This document shows positions 24,368 to 32,209 of a stretch of DNA of 64,000 bases, one piece after another. The notes beneath the pieces were generated by a model. The model was not told where the DNA came from. It worked only from the letters and a program-made list of their open reading frames with translations, and searched no databases. The translations under genes and the position numbers were made by a program. The stretch is from Streptomyces sp. R33. Lineage in GTDB: Bacteria > Actinomycetota > Actinomycetes > Streptomycetales > Streptomycetaceae. The DNA lies in contig NZ_CP165727.1 of assembly GCF_041200175.1 (NCBI RefSeq), forward strand, positions 1,612,001 to 1,676,000, written 5' to 3'. Within the stretch, counting starts at the first letter, position 1. Each line of letters starts with the position of its first letter.

Positions 24368-25531
24368 ATGAACAGCCCCACCACGCCCCGCATCGCGGTC
24401 ATCGGCGGCGGCCCCGGCGGCCTGACCTGCGCCCGGATCCTCCAGCAGCACGGCATGGCCGTCACCGTCCACGAACGGGACACCTCCCGCTCCGCCCGCG
24501 ATCAGGGCGGCACCCTCGACATGCACCCCGACTCCGGTCAGGCCGCCCTGCGCGAAGCCGGCCTGCTGGAGGAGTTCCTGGCACTGGCCCGGCCCGAAGG
24601 CCGGCAGATGCGCCTGGTCGGCCGTGACGGACGCGTCCTGCTCGACGTCATACCGCCCGCAGCCGAAGCCGGCACCCCTGCCGAAGACGGCAACCCGGAA
24701 ATCGACCGCGGCCAGCTCCGCGACCTGCTGCTGGACTCACTCGAGCCCGACACCGTGCGCTGGAACCACAAGCTCGCACACGCCGAACCCCTCACCGGAG
24801 GCACCCACCGGCTGCATTTCGCCGACGGCACCGCCACCGAGGCCGACCTCGTCGTCGGAGCCGACGGCGCCTGGTCGCACGCCCGCCGCCTGCTCTCCGG
24901 CGCAGCACCGGTCTACACCGGCGTCACCTTCGTCGAAACCGGACTCGACGACGCCGACACCCGCCACCCCGCACTCGCCTCCCTCACCGGCGACGGCACC
25001 ATGATGGCTCTCGACGACAACCGGGGCTTCGTCGCCCAGCGCAACAGCCACCAGCACATCCGCGTCTACATCGGCATGCGCACCGGACAGGACTGGTATC
25101 GGGAGGCCGATCTCGACCTGGCCGACGAAGGCGCCGTACGCGGAGCGCTGCTCCAGGAGTTCACCGGCTGGAGCCCCGACCTGCTCGGCTTCATCACCGA
25201 CACCGACACCGGGTACGTCAACCGGCCGCTGTACGCACTGCCCGTCCCGCACACCTGGCAGCACACGCCCGGCCTCACCCTCCTCGGCGACGCCGCCCAC
25301 CTCATGTCGCCGTTCTCCGGCATGGGCGCCAACCTCGCCATGCTCGACGGCGCCGACCTCGCCCGCGCCCTCATCGACAACGCCGCCGTCGACGACGCCG
25401 TCCGCGCCTACGAGGACCTCCTGCTGCCCCGCTCCAGGGAAGCGGCCGAAGGCGCCGCCGAGGGAATCGACAGCGCCTTCGCGCCCGACAGTGCCGCCCA
25501 GGTCCTCGCCCACATGTCCCGGAGCCACTAA
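24368..25531 (+). CDS. TetX-like FAD-dependent monooxygenase
   Basis: This 387-residue class A flavin monooxygenase has the dinucleotide motif GGGPGGLTCARIL, the second FAD motif VGADGAWSHAR, and GDAAHLMSPFSGMGAN. The segments GGTLDMHPDSGQAALREAGL and NPEIDRGQLRDLLLDSL follow the Bacteroides tetracycline destructase TetX closely, so it could hydroxylate tetracycline-like polyketides or another aromatic. Actinobacterial relatives also act in biosynthesis. The ATG at 24368 follows GAACGGAGC. It pairs with the divergent TetR gene. Confidence 0.9.
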   Translation: MNSPTTPRIAVIGGGPGGLTCARILQQHGMAVTVHERDTSRSARDQGGTLDMHPDSGQAALREAGLLEEFLALARPEGRQMRLVGRDGRVLLDVIPPAAEAGTPAEDGNPEIDRGQLRDLLLDSLEPDTVRWNHKLAHAEPLTGGTHRLHFADGTATEADLVVGADGAWSHARRLLSGAAPVYTGVTFVETGLDDADTRHPALASLTGDGTMMALDDNRGFVAQRNSHQHIRVYIGMRTGQDWYREADLDLADEGAVRGALLQEFTGWSPDLLGFITDTDTGYVNRPLYALPVPHTWQHTPGLTLLGDAAHLMSPFSGMGANLAMLDGADLARALIDNAAVDDAVRAYEDLLLPRSREAAEGAAEGIDSAFAPDSAAQVLAHMSRSH

Positions 25532-25604
25532 CGGCAGCCGCAGAACCGGCCCGGGGCAGGAACTCGGTGGCGAACTCGGGCCGCCGCAGACGAACATGCA
25601 GTCC

Positions 25605-26162
25605 ATGAGCAGCCAACCCGCGCGATGGACCCAGGCAACCGTCTACCCCGACATGTGGGCCGACCCGGACGACGACCTCCGCAACAACGAGGACAGTCCG
25701 GAGGGCGAACTCGCCACGCTGCAGGACTTCCTGACGAACTACCGCATCACCCTACGGATGAAGTGCGAAGGTCTGGACGCGGAGCAACTGGCCCGCAGGT
25801 CGGTCCCGCCGTCGACGATGTCGCTCCTCGGCCTGATCCGGCACCTCGCCGAAGTGGAACGGGACTGGCGCAACTGGATCAGCGACGGTGACCCGCTGCC
25901 GAAGCTGTACGGCGAGAAGGATGCGGACTTCCACGGGGCGGTCGCCGAACAGGCCGTCGTCGACGCCGCGTACGTGGACCTGGAGCGCGAGCAGGCCGCC
26001 ACCGACGCCGCGCTGGCCGAGCATCCGGACCTGGGCCGGCGTGTGGGCAAGGACGGGATCGCAGTCCGGGAGCTGATGGTGCACCGGATCGACGAGTACG
26101 CCCGTCACGCCGGGCACGCCGACCTGTTGCGCGAGTGCGTCGACGGCAGGGTGGGCCAGTGA
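25605..26162 (+). CDS. DinB-family (DUF664) protein
   Basis: The 185-residue four-helix-bundle protein of the DinB/DUF664 type has His residues placed as metal ligands: LGLIRHLAEVERDW and ELMVHRIDEYARHAGHADLLRE. Many relatives are metal-dependent thiol transferases that use mycothiol or bacillithiol, but the substrate here is unknown. An ATG nine bases upstream (25596) is in frame; neither has a clear ribosome binding site. It follows the TetX-like gene by about 70 bases and may be read from the same promoter. Confidence 0.87.
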   Translation: MSSQPARWTQATVYPDMWADPDDDLRNNEDSPEGELATLQDFLTNYRITLRMKCEGLDAEQLARRSVPPSTMSLLGLIRHLAEVERDWRNWISDGDPLPKLYGEKDADFHGAVAEQAVVDAAYVDLEREQAATDAALAEHPDLGRRVGKDGIAVRELMVHRIDEYARHAGHADLLRECVDGRVGQ

Positions 26163-26258
26163 GGCCGTCCTCGCACCGCTAACCGCATCAGACGGGGCGG
26201 GGCCCGTCGCTTCGACGGTCCTCGTCCTGCGGCCGCGGGCCAGCGGATGCGGGGCTCG

Positions 26259-26831
26259 TCAGCGGACGACGTCGAAGACGTTCTTCTGCAGGCCGTTGGC
26301 GTAGGCCTCGTGCTCGACCAGCTTCAGCTTCTGGGCGTCCTTGTCCGTGGCGCTGAACAGACGCTTGCCCGCGCCGAGCAGGAGCGGGAAGACGAGCAGG
26401 TGGTAGCGGTCGATCAGGCCGGCGTCCGAAAGGCTCCGGTTCAGGGAGGCGCTGCCGTGCACGATGATCGGGCCGCCGTCGGTCTCCTTCAGCGCGGCGA
26501 CCTCGTCGAGCGAGCGCAGGATCGTGGTCTCGCCCCAGTTCGTCACCAGGTCGTCCTCGGTGAGCGTGGTGGAGACGACGTACTTGGGCATCACCTTGTA
26601 GTCGGCGAAGTCCGCCATGCCGGGCCACACCGGGCTGAAGGCCTCGTAGCTGGTCCGGCCCAGCATCATCGCGGTGGCTTCCTTCTGCTCGCGGCCCTTG
26701 ATCTCGAACGCCTCGGGCAGGAACTCGATGTCCTTGAAGGTCCACCCGGAGTTCCGGTATCCGGGCTCGCCGCCCGGGGCCTCCACGACGCCGTCGAGCG
26801 AGATGAAGGCGGTGCTGATCAGGGTACGCAT
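26259..26831 (-). CDS. dihydrofolate reductase-like (RibD C-terminal) protein
   Basis: This 190-residue protein belongs to the RibD C-terminal/DHFR-like reductases: ISTAFISLDGVVEAPGGEP at the start, MMLGRTSYEAFSPVWPG, and GPIIVHGSASLNRSL for NADPH contact. Stand-alone members probably reduce a small NAD(P)H-dependent substrate, but none is proven. Its 5' end faces the ECF41-linked oxidoreductase. Confidence 0.9.
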   Translation of the reverse strand: MRTLISTAFISLDGVVEAPGGEPGYRNSGWTFKDIEFLPEAFEIKGREQKEATAMMLGRTSYEAFSPVWPGMADFADYKVMPKYVVSTTLTEDDLVTNWGETTILRSLDEVAALKETDGGPIIVHGSASLNRSLSDAGLIDRYHLLVFPLLLGAGKRLFSATDKDAQKLKLVEHEAYANGLQKNVFDVVR

Positions 26832-27020
26832 GTCAGGTTCCTCGGTGTCTCGTGTCTGGTTCTCGGCAGGTCACGTCGGGTGCAGCTGCAACCGCACTCG
26901 CGGCTCCGGCGCACCGTCCATGGTCTATGACTGCGGGTCGCGGAGAAACTCATCGGTCCCGATGACGATGACGTACGCCGGCCGGCGCCAGTGATCGTTC
27001 AGGGGCTCCCGGGACGGTGG

Positions 27021-27036
27021 AGTGATCCGGCTCACA
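27021..27036 (+). promoter_or_regulatory. Crp-type binding site candidate
   Basis: AGTGATCCGGCTCACA fits the GTGA-N6-TCAC pattern bound by Crp-family regulators. It lies just upstream of the ECF41-type -35 box at 27040, a position suited to activation or modulation. Confidence 0.4.
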
Positions 27037-27039
27037 CCC

Positions 27040-27066
27040 TGTCACAGCGATCGATCGCGCGGTGTC
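27040..27066 (+). promoter_or_regulatory. ECF41-type promoter of the FAD oxidoreductase
   Basis: TGTCACA (27040-27046) is identical to the reported ECF41 -35 element. Sixteen bases later TGTC (27063-27066) stands where CGTC is expected. The spacer contains the 12-bp palindrome GCGATCGATCGC (27047-27058). An ECF41 sigma gene (sigJ) follows the oxidoreductase, as is usual for this group. Confidence 0.7.
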
Positions 27067-27099
27067 TTGATGCCGAAGCCAAAAAACGAAGGAGACACC

Positions 27100-28296
27100 G
27101 TGACCGGGACCGGGAACACCGAAGTGATCGTGATCGGCGGCGGATACGCCGGGGTCATGGCGGCCAATCGACTGACGCAGCGCGACGACGTGAGCGTCAC
27201 TCTGATCAACCCGCGCCCGACCTTCGTCGAGCGGATCCGCCTGCACCAGGTGGTGGGCGGGTCCCACGACGCGGTCGTCGACTACCGGGACGTGCTGGCC
27301 GAGGGCATCGCCCTGGTGGTCGACACCGTGACGCGGATCGACGCGGCCGGGCGCCGCGTGACGCTGGCGAGCGGCGGTGCGGTCGGCTACGACTACCTCA
27401 TCTACGCGGTGGGCAGCGGCAGCGCCGACCCGCACGTGCCCGGAGCGGCCGAGTTCGCCCACCCCCTTGCCGATCTCGAGGAGGCACGGCAGCTGCGGCA
27501 GATCGTCGACGCCGCTCCCGCCACGGCTCCCATGACCGTCGTCGGAGCCGGTCCGACGGGCATCGAGACCGCCGCCGAGCTGGCGGAGGCGGGCCGGACC
27601 GTGACCCTGGTCTGCGGCGACGTACTGGGCCCGTACCTGCACCCGCGGGGCCGGCGCTCGGTCGCCGAGCGGCTGGCCGCACTCCGTGTGACCGTGATCG
27701 AAGGCCCCGGTGCAAAGGTGACGGCGGTGACGAGCGATGCCGTGGAACTCGCCGACGGCCGCAGGCTCCCGAGCACGGTGACCATCTGGACCGCCGGGTT
27801 CGGCGTGCCGGACCTGGCTGCGCGCAGCGGGCTGAGCACCGACGCCCTGGGCCGGCTGCTCACGGACGAGACCCTGACGAGCGTGGACGACGTACGCATC
27901 GTTGCGGCCGGGGATTCGGCGGCGCCGTCGGACCTGCCGTTCCGGATGAGCTGCCAGGCCGCCGAGCCGCTGGGCGGACACGCCGCCGACACGGTGCTCA
28001 ACCGGATCGCGGGTGAGCAGCCTGCGCCGCTCGCAGTGGGGTTCGTCGGCCAGTGCATCAGTCTGGGCCGCCGGACCGGCATCTTCCAGGTCGCACGCAG
28101 GAACGACAGCGCGATGGGGCTCCACCTCGACGGTCGCCCTGCCGCGAAGCTCAAGGAGTTGATCTGCCGGGGCACCGTCAAGCAGCTGGCCAGCGAGGCG
28201 AGCAAGCCAGGTTCGTTCAAGTGGGCCTGGGCCAAGGACGACAAGCGTCAGTCCGTGCTGGAGGCCAGGCGGAGCGAGGCACTGACCACCCGCTGA
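27100..28296 (+). CDS. NAD(P)/FAD-dependent oxidoreductase (NDH-2-like)
   Basis: The 398-residue two-dinucleotide-binding flavoprotein has GGGYAGVMAANRL for FAD near residue 14, GAGPTGIETAAELAEAG for NAD(P)H near 150, and GDSAAPSDLPFRMSCQ. It resembles type II NADH dehydrogenases without a clear membrane anchor. The GTG at 27100 is chosen for its GAAGGAGA site 5 nt upstream; ATG 27070 is in frame. It is the oxidoreductase partner that habitually sits beside ECF41 sigma factors and carries the matching promoter. Confidence 0.9.
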   Translation: MTGTGNTEVIVIGGGYAGVMAANRLTQRDDVSVTLINPRPTFVERIRLHQVVGGSHDAVVDYRDVLAEGIALVVDTVTRIDAAGRRVTLASGGAVGYDYLIYAVGSGSADPHVPGAAEFAHPLADLEEARQLRQIVDAAPATAPMTVVGAGPTGIETAAELAEAGRTVTLVCGDVLGPYLHPRGRRSVAERLAALRVTVIEGPGAKVTAVTSDAVELADGRRLPSTVTIWTAGFGVPDLAARSGLSTDALGRLLTDETLTSVDDVRIVAAGDSAAPSDLPFRMSCQAAEPLGGHAADTVLNRIAGEQPAPLAVGFVGQCISLGRRTGIFQVARRNDSAMGLHLDGRPAAKLKELICRGTVKQLASEASKPGSFKWAWAKDDKRQSVLEARRSEALTTR

Positions 28297-28346
28297 CCGG
28301 ACGGATGATCAGATCGCACGCCTGCCCACGAACGAGAGAGCGAGAC

Positions 28347-29243
28347 ATGAGCGACCACGCCCCCGACCCGGCGACCGAGACGTTCGTCGCCCACCGCAAC
28401 CTGCTCTTCACCGTCGCCTACGAGATGCTCGGATCGGCGACCGACGCGGAAGACGTCCTCCAGGAGACCTGGCTGCGGTGGGTCGAGGTCGACTTGGAGC
28501 AGGTACGCGACCAGCGCGCGTACCTGGTCCGGATCACGACCCGGCAGGCGCTCAACCGGCTGCGTACGATGAGCCGCCGCAAGGAGGCGTACGTCGGCCC
28601 CTGGCTGCCCGAGCCGCTGCTCACCGCGCCGGACGTGGCCGAGGACGCCGAGCTCGCCGAGAGCGTGTCGATGGCGATGATGCTCGTCCTCGAGACGCTG
28701 TCGCCGACGGAGCGCGCCGTCTTCGTACTGCGCGAGGCCTTCGACGTCAGCTACGAGGAGATCGCGGCGGCCGTCGACAAGAGCCCGGCGGCCGTCCGCC
28801 AGATCGCGCACCGCGCCCGCCGGCACGTCGATGCACGCCGCCCTCGCGAGGTGGTCTCCCCGAGCCAGACCCGGGCGGTCCTGGAGTCGTTCCGGCGTGC
28901 GCTCGACACCGGGGACCTGCAGGGCCTCCTCGACGTACTCGCCCCTGAGGCCGTCCTGGTGAGCGACGGCGGCGGCATCAAGCAGGCCGCGCCGCGGCCG
29001 ATCATCAGCGGTGACAAGGTGGCCCGCTTCATCCTCGGCGGCGCCGCCAAGAACGGAGCCGCGCTCACCAGCGACCCCACCGTGGTCAACGGCAACCCGG
29101 CACTCGTCCTGCGCCTGAACGGCGAGATCGACGGCATCCTGGCGATCCGTGTCGAGGACGCCCGCATCACCGGCCTCTACTACGTCCGCAACCCGGAGAA
29201 GCTGTCCCGCGTCGAGTCCGAGACCCCGCTCACCCTGCGGTGA
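28347..29243 (+). CDS. sigJ: ECF41-group RNA polymerase sigma factor with SnoaL-like C-terminal domain (SigJ)
   Basis: This 298-residue sigma factor has regions 2 (LLFTVAYEMLGSATDAEDVLQ) and 4 (LSPTERAVFVLREAFDVSYE) followed by a SnoaL/NTF2-like extension. It has the three ECF41 hallmarks in order: WLPEP in the linker (around residue 88), DGGG in the extension (SDGGGIKQ) and NPEKL near the end, a variant of NPDKL. In ECF41 factors this extension replaces an anti-sigma factor and can both support and inhibit activity. The target promoter TGTCACA lies before the upstream oxidoreductase; none is seen directly before sigJ, so both may be co-transcribed. Confidence 0.94.
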   Translation: MSDHAPDPATETFVAHRNLLFTVAYEMLGSATDAEDVLQETWLRWVEVDLEQVRDQRAYLVRITTRQALNRLRTMSRRKEAYVGPWLPEPLLTAPDVAEDAELAESVSMAMMLVLETLSPTERAVFVLREAFDVSYEEIAAAVDKSPAAVRQIAHRARRHVDARRPREVVSPSQTRAVLESFRRALDTGDLQGLLDVLAPEAVLVSDGGGIKQAAPRPIISGDKVARFILGGAAKNGAALTSDPTVVNGNPALVLRLNGEIDGILAIRVEDARITGLYYVRNPEKLSRVESETPLTLR

Positions 29244-29268
29244 ACCCTTGCCCCCACCGGCAAGCCGA

Positions 29269-29319
29269 CCGCCCCGCGTGGGCTGCGGACCCCCGTCCCC
29301 CAGCCCACGGCCGGGGCGG
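29269..29319 (+). terminator. first of two tandem terminators after sigJ
   Basis: CCGCCCCG (29269-29276) plus CGTGGGCTG (29277-29285) pair with CAGCCCACG (29301-29309) and CGGGGCGG (29312-29319). The result is a 17-bp stem with a 2-base bulge, starting 25 bases after the sigJ stop. Confidence 0.8.
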
Positions 29320-29335
29320 TCCAGCTCCCGGCGCA

Positions 29336-29359
29336 TCGCGCCCCCGGCAGGGGGCGCGA
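29336..29359 (+). terminator. second tandem terminator after sigJ
   Basis: TCGCGCCCCC (29336-29345) is a perfect inverted repeat of GGGGGCGCGA (29350-29359) with a GGCA tetraloop. With the preceding hairpin it insulates the downstream XRE operon from sigJ transcription. Confidence 0.85.
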
Positions 29360-29363
29360 CGGC

Positions 29364-29403
29364 GGCTCAGCGAGCTAGACGTGAAGCGTCGAGCTATTGA
29401 GCC
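29364..29403. promoter_or_regulatory. 40-base nested stem-loop upstream of the XRE operon
   Basis: GGCTCA/TGAGCC, AGCT/AGCT and GACG/CGTC pair in order around a TGAAG loop. It is more AT-rich than the adjacent terminators and contains CTAG/CTAT elements like the palindromes that follow. It could be a third terminator or a regulator binding site. Confidence 0.5.
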
Positions 29404-29409
29404 ACGATG

Positions 29410-29427
29410 CATCTAGCGGACTAGATG
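29410..29427. promoter_or_regulatory. CTAG palindrome 1 upstream of the XRE operon
   Basis: CATCTAG and CTAGATG are a perfect 7-bp inverted repeat around CGGA. A related site follows at 29567-29582. CTAG is rare in Streptomyces DNA, so its clustering here (29375, 29413, 29421, 29524, 29569) is notable. Confidence 0.55.
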
Positions 29428-29566
29428 GCTGGATGAACATACGTCGTCCCACATACGCCCTGTCAAGCGACTGACGAGGCGCGTGTGGGCCGACGTGGCG
29501 TGGGTCACTTTCCCCGGTGTCCGCTAGCCGGGTAGACGGACTTCGTTGCACTGTGTGGCGAGATCC

Positions 29567-29582
29567 ATCTAGGCCGGTAGAT
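29567..29582. promoter_or_regulatory. CTAG palindrome 2 at the XRE promoter
   Basis: ATCTA-GGCCGG-TAGAT is a perfect inverted repeat 55 bases before the XRE start codon. TAGATAAT at 29578-29585 resembles a -10 box, so a bound regulator would block initiation. The region 29428-29566 otherwise holds no gene. Confidence 0.55.
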
Positions 29583-29636
29583 AATGCGGATGGTGGTCCA
29601 GCAGTGGACCAGGGGATCCAGCAGGAGACGGGAGCA

Positions 29637-30158
29637 GTGACGGTGATGGGTGAGGAGACCCCCACCGGCCGGCGAGACACCATGGGCGACCGCCTCGGTT
29701 TCTTGATCGAGACGATCCACCCGGCGGGCCGCGGTCCGTACACGTACCAAGAGATCGCCGACGGCACGAAGCAGCTGCCCGGCCCCTCCGTCTCGCACGG
29801 CACGGTCCAGACCATCCGCTTGAACAACAATCCGAACCCCGGTATCGACTCGATCCGCGCGATCGCCAACTTCTTCGGCGTCACCGTCGGATACCTCGCC
29901 GACGGCGAGAACGCCGACGCGATCGAGCAGCGGATCGAGGAGAGGATCTCGCGGCTCCGCGAGGAGATGGGCAAGGCCGCCGCGGCCGACGAGTTCGCCC
30001 AGGTCCTGGAAGACGAGCAGGTCAAGGCCGCGGCCTTCCGCCTCAATGGGCTGTCCGCCGGGTCCATGAGGTCCGTCACCGGTCTGATCAAGCAGCTCCG
30101 GAAGGCCGAAGGGCTGCCGGACGTGAAGCCCCGCCGTCGGCGCCCCAAGGAATCGTGA
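29637..30158 (+). CDS. XRE-family helix-turn-helix regulator
   Basis: The roughly 173-residue protein has an XRE/Cro-type domain at about residues 14-85: MGDRLGFLIETI, YTYQEIADGTKQ, SHGTVQTIRLNNNPNPGIDS and IRAIANFFGVTVGYLADG. A charged coiled-coil-prone segment (IEQRIEERISRLREEMGK) and a basic tail follow. The GTG at 29637 has AGGAG 9 nt upstream; ATG 29646 is an alternative. It heads the ImmA-like/membrane gene set and is the obvious candidate to bind the CTAG palindromes upstream. An ImmA-type protease next door suggests that it may be removed by proteolysis. Confidence 0.87.
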   Translation: MTVMGEETPTGRRDTMGDRLGFLIETIHPAGRGPYTYQEIADGTKQLPGPSVSHGTVQTIRLNNNPNPGIDSIRAIANFFGVTVGYLADGENADAIEQRIEERISRLREEMGKAAAADEFAQVLEDEQVKAAAFRLNGLSAGSMRSVTGLIKQLRKAEGLPDVKPRRRRPKES

Positions 30159-30185
30159 GACGCGATTCAGCCACACGACCCGCGT

Positions 30186-30199
30186 AAACAAGCGTGTTT
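30186..30199. promoter_or_regulatory. AAACA-N4-TGTTT palindrome upstream of the ImmA-like gene
   Basis: A perfect 5-bp inverted repeat in an AT-rich patch within the 178-base gap between the XRE gene and the ImmA-like gene. It could be a second operator or part of an internal promoter. Confidence 0.35.
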
Positions 30200-30336
30200 C
30201 GGTCTGTCGATACGCCCTTTTTCCGCCACCGCATGCTTCCGGCTACCCTCAAGCCGATCAGGAGTGCGAAACAGGCGAACGGCATGGAGCAGTTGAGCTC
30301 CACACCGGAGAGAGCTGACGGGCGGGGAGTGCGGCT

Positions 30337-31032
30337 ATGCGGCGGTGGTGGAAGCGCGCCGATGCGGAGTGCACCGCCGTTGCCGACCAACTCGTCATCC
30401 CCCAGCCGTTCGACCTCGAGGTCTTCTGCGCAGGCATAGCCGAACAGCGCGGCCGGCCACTGATCCTGCTCCCTCTCGACGGGCCTCCCGACCCGGCCCT
30501 GCCGTGCGGGATCTGGCTCGGCCTGGAGGTCGCGGACCTCGTCTTCTACGACGCCGTCGCGGCCGAGATCCTCAAGGTGCAGATCGTCCTCCACGAGATC
30601 TCCCACATGCTGCTCGGTCATGTCGCTCCCGAACTCGACCTGCCGGCACAGCCGTCCGAGGGCGAGATCGCCCGCGCCTCCGAGCACTTCCACCACCTGC
30701 TGGCGCGCACCCGGACGACCGTCTCCGGTCTCGACCGCCCCGATCTCCCCGTGGCCTCGATCATCCGCGCCGAGGCGGCCCGGATCAGGAGCGTGGCCCG
30801 CATGACCGAATCGATCGACGAGCAACTCGGCCTCGACATCGACCGCCTGGCGCACCTCATGGGGCGGAGCAAGTTCGCGAGCCCGCAGGAGCGACAGGCA
30901 GAGACCCTGGCCACGCTCATCCACGAGCGGGCCGGCCGCTACACGACGCAGTCGACCTCCAGCGAGGCCGAGGACCGTCTCGTACGCCTCCATGACGCCC
31001 TCGGGCACCCCGTTCGAAACACGTGGTCGTGA
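30337..31032 (+). CDS. ImmA/IrrE-like metallo-endopeptidase
   Basis: This 231-residue protein has a zinc-protease HExxH motif, His86-Glu87-Ile-Ser-His90 in VLHEISHMLLGH, as in ImmA/IrrE. A later acidic helix RQAETLATLIHERAG (around residue 185) could supply the third ligand. ImmA proteins cleave XRE repressors, and IrrE controls the radiation response through the DdrO repressor. The ATG follows GGGGAG at a good distance. Its position just after an XRE gene and 2 bases before a membrane-protein gene suggests a signalling protease. Direct cleavage of the XRE protein is inference. Confidence 0.88.
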   Translation: MRRWWKRADAECTAVADQLVIPQPFDLEVFCAGIAEQRGRPLILLPLDGPPDPALPCGIWLGLEVADLVFYDAVAAEILKVQIVLHEISHMLLGHVAPELDLPAQPSEGEIARASEHFHHLLARTRTTVSGLDRPDLPVASIIRAEAARIRSVARMTESIDEQLGLDIDRLAHLMGRSKFASPQERQAETLATLIHERAGRYTTQSTSSEAEDRLVRLHDALGHPVRNTWS

Positions 31033-31033
31033 A

Positions 31034-32209
31034 GTGAAGCACCTCGAAATCGCCGTCTTGATCATGCTCTGGGCGGTGACGGTCTGGCGGGCCCCCTCAG
31101 CCGTCCGCACCGTCAAGCAACGCGCTCTGTGGATGGCGTTCGCCGCCCTGGCCCTCTCCATGACGCTCCGTCTCCCCGGGCTGATGCACGCCTTGGACGA
31201 CCGGGCGGGAGTCAACAACCTGTCCACCCTCGTCAAACACTGGCTGGGCGTGATCGCGGCCGGCGCAGTCGTCGACTTCGTCGTCGCCATCGCCCGGCCG
31301 GAGACCGGCAGCGGCCGTCGGCTGCGAGCCCGCCACTACGTCGCCCTGACCGCGATGACGGCCATGGCGGTGCTCTTCGTCTTCTTCGTGCCGCGGCCCC
31401 ACGAGATGACCGAATTCTTCGAGGAGAGCGCGGGCAACGGCTGGGCCACGGCCTACTACCTCGTCTTCGTCACCTACCTCGGCATCGCGATGGCCACCGC
31501 CACCTGGCTCTTCTGGGGGAGCGCGCGGCACGCCAGTGCCCGATGGCTGCGGACCGGCGTACGCCTCATGGGCATCGGAACCGCCGTCGGCGTCCTCTAC
31601 ACCCTGGTGCGGTCCGGGTACTTGACGAGCCGTCTCGTCGGCCTCACGGACAGCACCGGCGACATCGCGGTCGAGGACGCCACCGACGCCCTGAAGTACG
31701 TCGCGATCGGCTTCATCCTCGTCGGAAGCAGCATCCCCGCGTTCGGCGTGGCCTGGCGCACCGTCCAGGACGGCCGGCACCACCGGCAGCTCCAGCCGCT
31801 GTGGCAGGACCTGACCGCGGTCACTCCCGACATCGTCCTCAAGGCCGGGCTCCTGCGCAGCCCGCGCCTGCGGCTGTACCGGCGGGTGATCGAGATACGC
31901 GACGCCGCCCTGGCCCTGGACGCCTACGCCGACGGCGGCGTACGCGAGCGGGCGCAGCGCGCCGCGCGGCGGGCAGGGTTCGACCCGGCGACGAGTCCGG
32001 CGGCCGAAGCCCTCTGGATGCGGGCAGCACGCGAGGGCAAGGCCCGCGGCGCCCTGCCCGCAGGAAGCACCCAGGAGCCCGGCAGCGTCGGAATCGACGA
32101 CCTCGACTTCGCCACCGAGGTTGCGCGGCTCATCCAGCTCGCCCGGGTCTACCACTCCCCCGTGGCCGACGCATTCCTCAGCACGACCAGCAAGGAGGCA
32201 ACGGCGTGA
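31034..32209 (+). CDS. MAB_1171c-family (DUF6545-type) multi-pass membrane protein
   Basis: The 391-residue protein has about seven hydrophobic helices in its first 240 residues and a roughly 150-residue charged cytoplasmic C-terminal domain (LWQDLTAVTPDIVL, RLYRRVIEIRDAALALDAYA). This matches the actinobacterial family NCBI calls MAB_1171c putative transporter; the real role is unknown, and the layout also suits a receptor. The GTG at 31034 starts 2 bases after the protease stop, so the genes are translationally linked. Its end overlaps the next gene by four bases. Confidence 0.85.
   Translation: MKHLEIAVLIMLWAVTVWRAPSAVRTVKQRALWMAFAALALSMTLRLPGLMHALDDRAGVNNLSTLVKHWLGVIAAGAVVDFVVAIARPETGSGRRLRARHYVALTAMTAMAVLFVFFVPRPHEMTEFFEESAGNGWATAYYLVFVTYLGIAMATATWLFWGSARHASARWLRTGVRLMGIGTAVGVLYTLVRSGYLTSRLVGLTDSTGDIAVEDATDALKYVAIGFILVGSSIPAFGVAWRTVQDGRHHRQLQPLWQDLTAVTPDIVLKAGLLRSPRLRLYRRVIEIRDAALALDAYADGGVRERAQRAARRAGFDPATSPAAEALWMRAAREGKARGALPAGSTQEPGSVGIDDLDFATEVARLIQLARVYHSPVADAFLSTTSKEATA

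Noticed and set aside
29364..29403. Possible tRNA or phage attachment site
   Set aside because: The 40-base nested hairpin lacks a cloverleaf, anticodon arm and T-loop consensus, and there is no integrase or direct repeat nearby.
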